Part shown: positions 29,801-37,615 of the stretch, one piece after another
How positions within the stretch are numbered: position 1 is the first letter of the stretch
Layout: every line of letters begins with the position of its first letter
The notes under the pieces: model-generated
Databases searched by the model: none
Seen by the model: only the letters and a program-made list of their open reading frames with translations
Told to the model about the DNA's origin: nothing
Assembly: GCF_913055165.1 (NCBI RefSeq)
Contig: NZ_CAJXJS010000004.1
Span: 52,995 to 116,994, forward strand
DNA from: an uncultured Devosia sp.
Lineage (GTDB): Bacteria > Pseudomonadota > Alphaproteobacteria > Rhizobiales > Devosiaceae
Reading direction: 5' to 3'
Length of the DNA stretch: 64,000 nucleotides
Position numbers and translations under genes: made by a program

Positions 29801-32217
29801 GCCAGCGGTAGTCCCGCAGCATCGCAGTTGTACAGCATGATGCTCAAGTTGGCGCGTTCATGCGGCTGCAGGTCGAGGTAGCGTCCAATCAGCCCGCGGA
29901 TTTCCCGGGCGGCCTCTGCTGGATCTACATCAGTCGATGCTTCGTCCGGATCACGGACGGGCCGCTCCATCAGACTGTAGTCATTTATTGTACTTGTCTC
30001 CGTCAGCAGCACCGCTTCGCCGCCCGTAAAGCCAGGTACGGCCTCCGGATAGTATGGGTGTGCGAGTTCTGAGCGCAGATCGGTGAAGAAGAGATGGGGG
30101 GCGCCAAAATTGACTTCCTCAGCGGTCAGAAGGTGATCCAACAATCCGGCCAGCGCGCGCATCTTGACCGCGGTGGCGGCCATTCGCATGGGATGCCAAG
30201 GGGCAACGATAGCAGCCGGTGTCGCCCCAGCAATTTGAACCGCTCCGATACGCAGCACCGGCTCCCACAGATCCCGGCGATTGATATCGCCCGGTGCTGA
30301 CTTGCGGAGTTCCTCGAGCAGCCTTCCGTAGAGTTCGGCCTGAGCGAGCTGCGGATTGCCGCCGCTGCCATTGGCGCGCCAGTCCGCCACTGCGGCCCCG
30401 TAGGCAGTCGCGAAAGCGGTCCAAGCCTCGCCCAAATCGGCACCGGCCGGCGGCGCAATACGGCCATCTGCCACAGCCGACTTGATCGCCCGCGGCAGTA
30501 ACTTGCCTAGGTCGTCCACGTTGGTAGCTCGAGGAACCAACGAACCCGCGTCCTGCCTGAATGAGGGCTGGAGCGTGCCCACATCCGCGAGTGAGACGGA
30601 CTGCATGGCGCCTTTCTTGCTGACAAGCATCCGGGACACTTCGGCGATGCCGAAGGGATTTTTCTCCAGGCGTGCAAGATCGTCGGGCAAGGCCAGCCCA
30701 ATGCTATCGGGCTCCCCTCTCCAAATCAGCTGCACGACATTCTTCTCTGCCGTTGCACCTTCCCCCACCGTCAGGGTGAGGTCGAACTTGATCTGTGTGT
30801 TGACCCGGGAGGTGGATAAGTTCTCCCGGAATTTTCGCCGCTTTCGAGCCGCTTCGAGTAGCGATTCAAACTCGAAAATGTGTGGTGTGTCCCAGCTCAC
30901 CGCCTCGGGGAGCAGGTCTCGAAGAGCCTTGTACTTGAGGCTGAAGACGCGGGCGACGTCGGCATTCATGTCGAGCCATTGCGTTTTCGTCCGCCGCGAC
31001 GATCGAATGTCGATCCTACGCGGCAGCTTTAGAACGCCGACCTGGCCAAACAATCGCTCGACGCTTCGGACCAACCCATCGAGAAAGTCGGTGCATTCGA
31101 TTGGGCGCCCGTAGACGAACTTCTCCCATTTCGCCCGCAGCTGGCGATTGTCGGCTAAGTCTTCCCGATGAGCCTCGAAGAAGTCGCGGTCGTCCTCCCT
31201 CGCTTCCTTGAGCGAGCGACCTTTGAGATCGTTCAGATAGGCCTTGTCCGCCTCGCTCAACCGATCGGGGCGGTCGTAATCGAAGAACTGGATTGTCTCT
31301 TCGGGGAGCTTTAGCTTTTTTAGCCTCAGCCCGGAGAAGACAAGCAGGATATTGTCCTGCTCCCATTCCAGCTCCGCCAGTTTTTCGGTTTCGTCGCCCC
31401 ATCCGGGGGGTGCTGCGATGAACGCCTCGATGACTGCGTGCAGATGCGTGTCGATCTCGTCTCGTACGGTTTCGAACTGGTCTCGCAGTTCTTCGGCTTC
31501 GATCGGCTGACGATTGGGTCGCTGCTTCGAAAGCAGCGGCCGGCGGTCGCTGATCAGTTTATCGAAAAGCCGGCGCCAACGGTTTTGCTGTTGCAGGTCC
31601 TTTGGTCGCTGCGAGCCAAAGTAGCCGCTGTCCCGTGGCAGATGCAGCGCCGGTAGCGCCCAACCGAGCGCGTCCGCGATCGGGAGCGACATCGTCTGGA
31701 TAGCCTCCCGCGTCATTGCGACGTAGGTGCTCAGCTGGGCGAGCGGCCAGTCGTCGACGCTGGCAAGGGCTTTTAACGCAACCTGCCAGGCATCCACATG
31801 CTCTGGAGGAAGTCCCAAACCTTCGGCGGCCGGTGCGACCCAGTAGGCTGCTCCTTCCTTCAGCTCTTTGGCGCCGATCAGGGCAACATCGTGAAGCGAA
31901 GCACCCTGATCGTCATCTGTATTGGCAATCAGGAGCGCGGGCCGGTCACACTCGGAATGCCGCAATGCCACGGTCCTGTCGTCCGTCATCACCGCGTCGG
32001 GCAACCCCTGGCCCTCCACCAATGTACGCGGAACTGCGATCTTCACCTGGCTATGAATCGAGGGGGCCGCCACCAGACGGTTGACGATTGCCGCAACCTG
32101 CGGGCCGGTCAGCCTGTCCAACATGAAGCGAGCCGTGCCGCTGTCCGGCCCAAGGCCCTGTAGACGCTCCTCGAGAGCCGCAGCGCCCGCGGCGCCGATA
32201 AGATCGAGCGCGTTCAT
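26881..32217 (-). CDS. sspH: SspH/DptH-like restriction ATPase with possible nuclease motif
   Basis: This 1,778-residue protein ends in an FtsK/HerA-type ATPase domain, with Walker A GATGSGKSVL near 1552-1561 and Walker B FLVHDEFAEWM near 1648-1658. Between them is the HLIDPKMGVDY stretch of FtsK-like ATPases. A candidate PD-(D/E)XK site is D1132 in ADILALSVDPD followed by E1154 and K1156 in VTEAKY. A Pro/Gly-rich linker lies near 1330-1370. DptH and SspH are the large subunits of phosphorothioation-dependent restriction complexes. Its start overlaps the sspG stop in ATGA. The nuclease motif is my reading and unproven. Confidence 0.8.
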   Translation of the reverse strand: MNALDLIGAAGAAALEERLQGLGPDSGTARFMLDRLTGPQVAAIVNRLVAAPSIHSQVKIAVPRTLVEGQGLPDAVMTDDRTVALRHSECDRPALLIANTDDDQGASLHDVALIGAKELKEGAAYWVAPAAEGLGLPPEHVDAWQVALKALASVDDWPLAQLSTYVAMTREAIQTMSLPIADALGWALPALHLPRDSGYFGSQRPKDLQQQNRWRRLFDKLISDRRPLLSKQRPNRQPIEAEELRDQFETVRDEIDTHLHAVIEAFIAAPPGWGDETEKLAELEWEQDNILLVFSGLRLKKLKLPEETIQFFDYDRPDRLSEADKAYLNDLKGRSLKEAREDDRDFFEAHREDLADNRQLRAKWEKFVYGRPIECTDFLDGLVRSVERLFGQVGVLKLPRRIDIRSSRRTKTQWLDMNADVARVFSLKYKALRDLLPEAVSWDTPHIFEFESLLEAARKRRKFRENLSTSRVNTQIKFDLTLTVGEGATAEKNVVQLIWRGEPDSIGLALPDDLARLEKNPFGIAEVSRMLVSKKGAMQSVSLADVGTLQPSFRQDAGSLVPRATNVDDLGKLLPRAIKSAVADGRIAPPAGADLGEAWTAFATAYGAAVADWRANGSGGNPQLAQAELYGRLLEELRKSAPGDINRRDLWEPVLRIGAVQIAGATPAAIVAPWHPMRMAATAVKMRALAGLLDHLLTAEEVNFGAPHLFFTDLRSELAHPYYPEAVPGFTGGEAVLLTETSTINDYSLMERPVRDPDEASTDVDPAEAAREIRGLIGRYLDLQPHERANLSIMLYNCDAAGLPLATMNALGSVHEDEVHCNVLVRHRDRSKLNKVYTDLLEQSGNDPDAIVVSETSLNFMSKLRIGVMLEGGAGRRASDERSVDVAFLHDVVSRQARESWFAVPRDDAADPSILDHVPPRWSYRRVDGEEQLTATSYLVSPRQPRVGWAYLDALASVIRKQSHRETEHFLPARQISLQDHGLEAMFKDVHGLAEWVATYDDLLDKRQLSAQGVKVIRYRRERTHGRNMVVSSTSDLRVLPVLVRRRLDQLSLGLGDERTGALANRMIADATAISGDIILRAAKRGVSAGELVGLVISRALVAEEFAKRPASWFLLDDYAQWLGQREEGIADILALSVDPDSKGRPRLRGIVTEAKYVDAAGLAEAKRHSAQQLRQTMRRVEDALFGDPGRLDRDLWLSRLADILLDEPSALTPGLSIEEVRNGIRNGTVEIDLKGYSHIFVSGPADASAAIGDQEEVSEVGGLQEVYTREGLRQLIRAYESSASLLPVRCALGDRRPWEESEFRCPAPRVRWTSKDATGPSGKPPSDRGPLPPDNVAPPRPSSPVAGGGEGAPVVDKGNEPLAEHRAEASAKVTDDAGSPTPARPEADETFADMVSRHSGQIETQASEDVQWLEATANRLRTALMGYNLQAKVAGMRLTPNAALVRFVGSDRLRVEDIEAKQSALLTTHGLRLISVSPLPGEIVVGVARPKRQVVSMWDLWARRALNRNAAGLNTSFLLGLRELDGEILYLNLGGPFAGASQHDPHTLIAGATGSGKSVLIQALILDIAATNPSALVHIHLIDPKMGVDYSAIEGLPHVKGGIVIDQGAAIEMMEGLVVEMDRRYELFREHGARDIRSFNVKVAPEARLPMKFLVHDEFAEWMLTEDYKSAVTSIVSRLGVKARAAGIHLVFAAQRPDAGVMPVQLRDNLGNRLILKVASVGTSEIALGTKGAENLLGLGHLAARLSGEATTVFAQAPFLSDEDIEDVVSAIAAQDG

Positions 32218-33755
32218 GCCCTCACCTCGCGGCGGAACGGGTTTTCGACATAAGCGGCAGAGTCCGAGAGGCGATTGAGCAATCCAAGGCTTATTAGGCG
32301 CTCTTCTAGTCGGCGGGCATTGTCGGAAAAATCTTCCTGGTCGGCTTTGCCGGCTCCGATGATGCTTGCTGCCTGATGGTCGCCAATGACCAAGCCGTAC
32401 CGGTCATGGAGTGCTCGCAGGAAATCCTTGAACTCGAGGCGCTCTGTTACGCAGCACACCACAAGGGTCTTGAGGAGCCGGTCGGTCGGCGCGTAGCGGA
32501 CCCGTCGGCTTGAACGCCGGGAACTCAGTCCGATCTGGCGGGCCCAGGTGGAATGGACTTTTCCCACATGCTGAGCGTGCCGAACCTTTGCTCGGCTCAC
32601 CAACTCGTCGAGCAGTACGCCCGGGTTCGTCAGATCGCTGGAAAGCTCGTCGGGGTCCGGCCAATCAAACTGTCGGGCTAGAACTTCTGCCGCGCTCAGC
32701 AGTGCGTCGTCGGACGAAAGGGCCGCCTGCCAGTCATGCGTGTTCGCCGCGCTGCGGATATAGTGCTCGATGGCCAGCCCCGGCAGCACGTTATTGGATT
32801 GGAATGAGTCCGCCGCCAGATCGCGCACGACGGTTTTACGCGGCGATACGATCTCGCACACCATGGTGATAGGAACCGCGTTGAGCAATTCGCGCGCGCG
32901 CTCGAGCTGGTAACGGATAAGATTCAGACCGGTGATCGTCACCAGGTGCGGTAGGGCATCGAAGACGGAGATCGGACTATCTAGGATAGCGATCCAGTCG
33001 TCCGCCATTTGATCAAAAATCGGGTGCGCCGAACAAGGAAGGTAGGCACCGGGCCGGTCGTTCTCCGCGAGTTGGGTCTCACCTTGCAACGCGCTGACCA
33101 AACGATCATAGACCGTCGGCTGTTCAAACAACTTTCCGACCAGACGATCCCGAAGATCGGCGGCACGCTTCGCGCGCGCGAGCATCAGGTAGAGGACTTC
33201 GCCAGTGCGGGCAAAGAACCGCCTGTCGGTGGAGACGCCCGAGGCTGTCACCGCCGCGTCCTCGTAGAGCGCGTTGGGCCCAAATGGAAAGACGAACTTG
33301 GAACTCCAGCGCTTGTTGCTCGTACCTTCGATGGCGGAGGATTGCAGGAAACCGACGACCGCGGAAAAGTCTTCGAACGAGTCGAATCGGTGGCGCAAAT
33401 AGCTGAAGTCCCGGTCTTCCAGGCCGCCGGCGTTCTGCTGCATGAGTTCGAGCCACTTCGTCCAGGCAACGTCGTCCGAAAGACGTTCCGAGCCGATGGG
33501 CAGCAGGTACGGATTATTGAATATCAGGTTGCGCAAACGAAGCTGGGTCTGGGGTCGATAACTGAGCTTGTTGAACTCGACTTCGCTCAACGCTCGTCCG
33601 GCCAGGCTTTCCGACCTGAGCACCCCGAGAAATTCGAGAAGGATGAGCCAGGGGCTTTGCTCGTCGTGAAGACGATGGCCCCAAATTGCCTCATCCACCC
33701 AAAATGCGGGACCGGTTCGATCCTCATGCCCAACCGGGCGCGGCAGAATCTCCAT
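32214..33755 (-). CDS. sspG: SspG/DptG-like restriction subunit
   Basis: The 513-residue protein has no strong catalytic motif. It is helical, starts MEILPRPVGHEDRTGPAF, and sits exactly between the DptF-like and DptH-like genes, two bases after the first and overlapping the second by four. That position and size match DptG/SspG. Function is expected to be within the SspFGH complex that damages DNA lacking the sulfur mark. Identification is mostly by context. Confidence 0.7.
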   Translation of the reverse strand: MEILPRPVGHEDRTGPAFWVDEAIWGHRLHDEQSPWLILLEFLGVLRSESLAGRALSEVEFNKLSYRPQTQLRLRNLIFNNPYLLPIGSERLSDDVAWTKWLELMQQNAGGLEDRDFSYLRHRFDSFEDFSAVVGFLQSSAIEGTSNKRWSSKFVFPFGPNALYEDAAVTASGVSTDRRFFARTGEVLYLMLARAKRAADLRDRLVGKLFEQPTVYDRLVSALQGETQLAENDRPGAYLPCSAHPIFDQMADDWIAILDSPISVFDALPHLVTITGLNLIRYQLERARELLNAVPITMVCEIVSPRKTVVRDLAADSFQSNNVLPGLAIEHYIRSAANTHDWQAALSSDDALLSAAEVLARQFDWPDPDELSSDLTNPGVLLDELVSRAKVRHAQHVGKVHSTWARQIGLSSRRSSRRVRYAPTDRLLKTLVVCCVTERLEFKDFLRALHDRYGLVIGDHQAASIIGAGKADQEDFSDNARRLEERLISLGLLNRLSDSAAYVENPFRREVRA

Positions 33756-33757
33756 CT

Positions 33758-35572
33758 TCAGATCCTCACCGTGACACTGCGAGACGAGGCCCGGCCGTCG
33801 AGGTTGAGATCGATGAACTTGAGGACGATGTCGGTTGCGCGGTCATCGCCATCCAGCACCCGCCGTCGTTCTACCGCACTAAGCAAGCGGGCCTTGAAGG
33901 CGAGAAAATCCTCATGGCACTCGAGCGAAAAGCTTGAGGGAAGGGCACCTTCGGCCACCCGTCCGAGGAATTCAAACCGGGTGGTCGACAGTTGAAGTGA
34001 GATTGGGGGCGGGTCGTCGCGCGACAACTTGACCACCAATTGCATACCGCCCTGGTTGTCGCCGACAAGGGACACTTCTTCGCCGCCACGGCGTGCCACC
34101 GAGACGAATTCCTCGAGCAATGGGCTCGTTCTCGACTGCGACTGACTTCCGGCACTTGCCAGCACAAGCTCGTCCTGGTTCTGAATGAGCATGCCGGTGA
34201 ACACGCGGTTGAGCCCACGAATGAGCATGGGCATCACTTGTCTAGGCAGCGGGCGCTTCTCGGCGAGCGCGCGGGCGGTCTCAAGATAGAGGCCGGCGTA
34301 ACGGAAGACGGTCAGATCCCACAGGTCCAAGTTCTCAGCCAGCTCTTCCCCGATCGTGAAGAACAAGCGCTGACGCTGCCCCTGCAGGAGGGTCAGGAAA
34401 CGGGTTGCGGCGCTGGGGTCGTCGCCTTCCAGGTAAGCTTGCTGTGCGCGCTTGTAGGTCGGTGTCTCACCGTATATCGGATCGGCCTGCACCAGAGCAC
34501 TGTAGGTTGCCAGAAGCGCGGGATCGTCCGCGCCGTAGACCAGCATGTTGTCCACCTTGTTACTGGTTTCCGAGCCTATTCCGAACAGGTGCAGCTTACG
34601 GAATGGTTCAGTCCGTTCTGCGCGGCTCCGCTTCAGGTTGCCGCCGAAGACGTTTCGATACGGGCTGGCTAGCTCGCCGGTCCCTGCAGCTGCCAAGCTG
34701 GCCACATCATTGCACGACATTAGGCCATCCTTCGCGTCAGGATGCCCTAGAATGATGTTCGTCACCAATGACAGCGCCTGCCGGATCGTGAAGTGGCCAC
34801 CATTCTGTTCGCTTGCTTCGACGAGGCTACCGAGGCGGCTTCTGAAGAGCCCAACGTCGTTCGTTCCAATCAGGCGTTCGCGGTTCTCGCGGATGGGGCA
34901 ATGCGCTTCATTGAGGGCTGGACAGTCCAGGCAACCCTTCCAGCCTGGGTGTTGCGTGACGGCGTCGATCACCTGGTCGATCATCACCACTGCCGCAGAT
35001 CGGCTGAGGTCCTTCAAATCAAGTTTGATGGCGTCGTTGCCGGAGCGACCCGTAACAAGAAGGTTCTCGACCACCTCCACAAGTGCAGTTGTGGTCTTGT
35101 CAGTGCCCGCGCTCTTGAGCTTTTCGAGCAACTGACCGTGATTGGCGGCCAGTAGGTAGACACGCGGCGCAGCGGGATTTGCGACATCCCACGCCATCTG
35201 CTCGATCAAAGGCTTGCTTTCGTCGGCGCGGAGTTCGCTCAGGTCCTTGACGACAACAAGTTGTCGAGCGCCCAGGGCAAGCCTCTGGATTTTGGCACCA
35301 CCGTTCCAGTCCTCGATCGTGCCGCCAAGTCCAAGCCAAACGCGACGGCAATGGTAGGTTTTGCCGTCTCCGGCAGTCCCCGTTAGAATGATGGAGAGGC
35401 AACCCTCGGATCGGAAGTTGTCGACCAGCCAGTCAAGATGAGGAGCTGGCAACTCGATGGGCGCGATCTTTAGCCGGGTGAGGGCCCGCTGGATCGTTTC
35501 ATCATACATGTTGTCGTTGGTTGGAATTGGGCCGTAGTTCCGGAGGAACCGGATCCAATTGTTATTCGGCAT
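33758..35572 (-). CDS. sspF: SspF/DptF-like restriction ATPase
   Basis: The 604-residue product has a clear Walker A GTAGDGKT (65-72), then a typical ATPase core (LVVVKDLSELRADES, VYLLAANHGQLLEKL) and Cys residues in GWKGCLDCPALNEAHCPI that may bind zinc. This fits DptF/SspF, the first subunit of phosphorothioation-dependent restriction. ATG 35572 is preferred over in-frame upstream codons because the conserved N-terminus begins there and GGGGCGAG lies just upstream. It opens the sspFGH operon, 354 bases after an aminotransferase gene on the same strand. Confidence 0.78.
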   Translation of the reverse strand: MPNNNWIRFLRNYGPIPTNDNMYDETIQRALTRLKIAPIELPAPHLDWLVDNFRSEGCLSIILTGTAGDGKTYHCRRVWLGLGGTIEDWNGGAKIQRLALGARQLVVVKDLSELRADESKPLIEQMAWDVANPAAPRVYLLAANHGQLLEKLKSAGTDKTTTALVEVVENLLVTGRSGNDAIKLDLKDLSRSAAVVMIDQVIDAVTQHPGWKGCLDCPALNEAHCPIRENRERLIGTNDVGLFRSRLGSLVEASEQNGGHFTIRQALSLVTNIILGHPDAKDGLMSCNDVASLAAAGTGELASPYRNVFGGNLKRSRAERTEPFRKLHLFGIGSETSNKVDNMLVYGADDPALLATYSALVQADPIYGETPTYKRAQQAYLEGDDPSAATRFLTLLQGQRQRLFFTIGEELAENLDLWDLTVFRYAGLYLETARALAEKRPLPRQVMPMLIRGLNRVFTGMLIQNQDELVLASAGSQSQSRTSPLLEEFVSVARRGGEEVSLVGDNQGGMQLVVKLSRDDPPPISLQLSTTRFEFLGRVAEGALPSSFSLECHEDFLAFKARLLSAVERRRVLDGDDRATDIVLKFIDLNLDGRASSRSVTVRI

Positions 35573-35926
35573 GCACTCGCCCCCCAAGACTGCCGTCTAG
35601 CGCTGACGATTGTCTCGGAAATCCCCGCGCAGCCCATGAAAATCAGTCTCTTGCAGAGTAGTCGAGAACTCGCGAAACGCAATAATGAACGCGGCTGGAT
35701 GTGCCGACATAGAAATACATCATCTGGCCGTCGCACTCTTGTCCCAAGAAGGCATGATCTCTGGGGAGATCCGATCCGCACGTCATGCTCCTCGTTCACG
35801 GCAAGGCGCCTAGCTCGGCTCGAGGCTGCGCTTCGCACCCAAGAACTCGAGAAGTCGTCGCCGGGGTGGCTGTGATCACCCCGGCGACAGCATGAGCGAT
35901 GGTCATCTAACAGGGGCTGGGCGAAT
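35573..35926. other. Gap between the aminotransferase gene and sspF
   Basis: No recognisable gene. A 79-codon plus-strand frame at 35636-35875 runs into the hairpin below and looks spurious. The stretch should contain the sspFGH promoter. Only the hairpin at 35857-35888 stands out. Confidence 0.45.
35857..35888. terminator. Strong 12-bp GC hairpin between the aminotransferase gene and sspF
   Basis: GTCGCCGGGGTG pairs perfectly with CACCCCGGCGAC across an eight-base loop. It starts 39 bases after the aminotransferase stop. It lacks a following T-run, so it may be a weak or Rho-assisted terminator, or an attenuator before sspF. It separates the two minus-strand gene groups. Confidence 0.5.
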
Positions 35927-37057
35927 TCAAGCCGCCTTCGTCGCACTCCGTGATGCGACTAGCGCCTCGACCACACGCCGCGCATCGCAAGGAACATTCG
36001 TTGAGATCCTGATCCAACCAGCGAGGTCCTCGATCCGGCCGGTCTGATCCTGCACGTACACCCGGTGCTGGTTCGCGAGACGATCGACGATCGCTCCTGC
36101 CTCTGGACCAAGCTCCACCAAGACCCATGGCCCCGACCCACTCTTGAACCTGAATCCATATTCAGGCAGCAGGCGGCGATAGACATCAGCGGCAGAGCGC
36201 TGAACCGAATGAATGCGTTCAACGAGGCCAGGCCGCGCGGCGAGCTCGCTCAGGTAGCGCGCTGAATGCATGGAGACGGGATATGGGCAGATGTCGATTT
36301 TGAGCTTAGCCAAGGTTTCCTTGTTTCCCGTCATCCAACAAATGCGAGCCCCACAGGCGCCGAACTCCTTTGCCGCAACGTTCAAATAGACCGTGCGAGG
36401 CGTTGAACGCGCGTAGCTGACGTAATCTTCGGCCGGTTGGCGGTCACGTCGATAGGCGGCGTCGATCACGACCCATGCGTCTGGGTTCGCCTCCCGAATA
36501 GCGGAAGCGACGGCGAGGTTGACTTTGGTCTGGCCTGGATTTGTCACCGGCATGGAAAGAAATACAATCGGGCGATCAGCGTCCAACACGGCCGCTGCTG
36601 CCGCACCGGGTGACAAACTCTGGTCCCAGATGTCGCAAGGGATTTCCCGGAACGGGAGGTTTCCGATCAATCGCCCTGAGGCGTAACCGGGGAAATCGTT
36701 CCGGATCGCCATGATTGTATTGGCTCCCACCAAACCGGGTAGCGACTTGATACGCTCAAGGCCCGACCCATCGATCAAAAGGTCCTCCCTGTCGATCCCT
36801 TCCATCTCCGCGAGCTGGGTTCGCAGCTCTTTGGCTACCGGTCCCCTGTCCGAGTTTGGATTGACATACTCTGCCATATCGCCCGGCACGACTTTTTCCA
36901 GCATGCTCAGCTCGGGAATGTAGTTCCACATTCTCCGCCCCGTCGCGTTGTTGTCGACGTAGATGGGCTCGATGGAATTCGAGCAATGGCCGACGCGGCA
37001 TACGCCACAGATGGCATTTGCCGGCTCGGTAGCGAAAATTTGCACCAAAGCGTTCAT
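35927..37057 (-). CDS. PLP-dependent aminotransferase (histidinol-phosphate aminotransferase-like)
   Basis: This 376-residue fold-type I enzyme has candidate PLP lysine K230 in NVAAKEFGACGARI, an Asp in VVIDAAYRRD that should bind the pyridine nitrogen, and the pattern VTNPGQTKVNL. The order resembles HisC-like class I/II aminotransferases. An extra N-terminal stretch holds three close Cys (AICGVCRVGHC). Its start overlaps the Cys-rich mini-protein stop in ATGA, so the two are translated together. It lies in the defence island, not in a biosynthetic operon, and I cannot name a substrate. It may make or modify a small molecule or peptide. Confidence 0.72.
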   Translation of the reverse strand: MNALVQIFATEPANAICGVCRVGHCSNSIEPIYVDNNATGRRMWNYIPELSMLEKVVPGDMAEYVNPNSDRGPVAKELRTQLAEMEGIDREDLLIDGSGLERIKSLPGLVGANTIMAIRNDFPGYASGRLIGNLPFREIPCDIWDQSLSPGAAAAAVLDADRPIVFLSMPVTNPGQTKVNLAVASAIREANPDAWVVIDAAYRRDRQPAEDYVSYARSTPRTVYLNVAAKEFGACGARICWMTGNKETLAKLKIDICPYPVSMHSARYLSELAARPGLVERIHSVQRSAADVYRRLLPEYGFRFKSGSGPWVLVELGPEAGAIVDRLANQHRVYVQDQTGRIEDLAGWIRISTNVPCDARRVVEALVASRSATKAA

Positions 37058-37257
37058 CGTGACACCTCATTGATTACGAGCTCATCCCAGACTTGGTCCG
37101 CTTCGATCATCTTCAGGAGCCGGTTCACCGCCCCCGGCGCCTCAAGGAGTTTCATCAAGCGAAGGAAGTTTTCTTCGATGTGCGCGCACTTGCAGGCTGG
37201 CGGCGAACATCGGTCGTCGCAGTCAGTGCTGATCTGCAGACTGATCTGTTTAGGCAT
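37054..37257 (-). CDS. 67-residue Cys-rich mini-protein coupled to the aminotransferase
   Basis: ATG 37257 follows GGGAGGA closely, deciding the start. The N-terminal third has C13, C17, C22 and C24 (CDDRCSPPACKC), a possible metal site, and the rest is a predicted helix (ENFLRLMKLLEAPGAV). The stop overlaps the aminotransferase start by four bases, so equal synthesis is likely. It could be a metal-binding partner, a carrier, or a peptide substrate. I do not recognise the family. Confidence 0.65.
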   Translation of the reverse strand: MPKQISLQISTDCDDRCSPPACKCAHIEENFLRLMKLLEAPGAVNRLLKMIEADQVWDELVINEVSR

Positions 37258-37615
37258 TCGGTCCTCCCTGTACCGCGGCGCTTGAAGCGCGTTTCGATGG
37301 AAGGCTTGACTCGTTAAACGCAGAACAATAGGAGTCTGCAGCCCTCTCGGCTTCCTCAAGGGCGGCCTCATATCCGGGTCGAGGAGCCCTGAAACTCGTT
37401 ACGCTGGCGAAGACGCCTTACTGGCCTCTTCGCAGCCTCACGAAATCAGTTCACCGAATCCACAGCAACGAAATGAGTGCTTCCGCCATACGGACGCGTG
37501 GCGTTGTATTTGGTTGTTTCTTACGCCTGTAAGAAAATGGAGAGGTTGCTTTCGCCGCCTTATTTCTTCAGAAATCCATACAAAATGGGCGCGACAGGGC
37601 GATCTGGGGGATGGT
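37258..37615. other. Divergent promoter region between the mini-protein and STAND-like genes
   Basis: No supportable gene. It must carry promoters in both directions. The notable element is the palindrome at 37517-37536. Confidence 0.5.
37517..37536. promoter_or_regulatory. Perfect 8-bp palindrome, likely operator
   Basis: TTTCTTAC and GTAAGAAA form a perfect inverted repeat around GCCT, about 80-100 bases before the preferred GTG start of the plus-strand STAND-like gene. An in-frame TTG at 37514 lies directly at this site, which makes that upstream start unlikely. It is probably a repressor site, perhaps for the downstream protein or for a shared regulator of both directions. Confidence 0.5.

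Noticed and set aside
35636..35875. A 79-codon plus-strand frame between sspF and the aminotransferase gene
   Set aside because: No motif, Arg/Ser-rich translation, and it ends within a hairpin.
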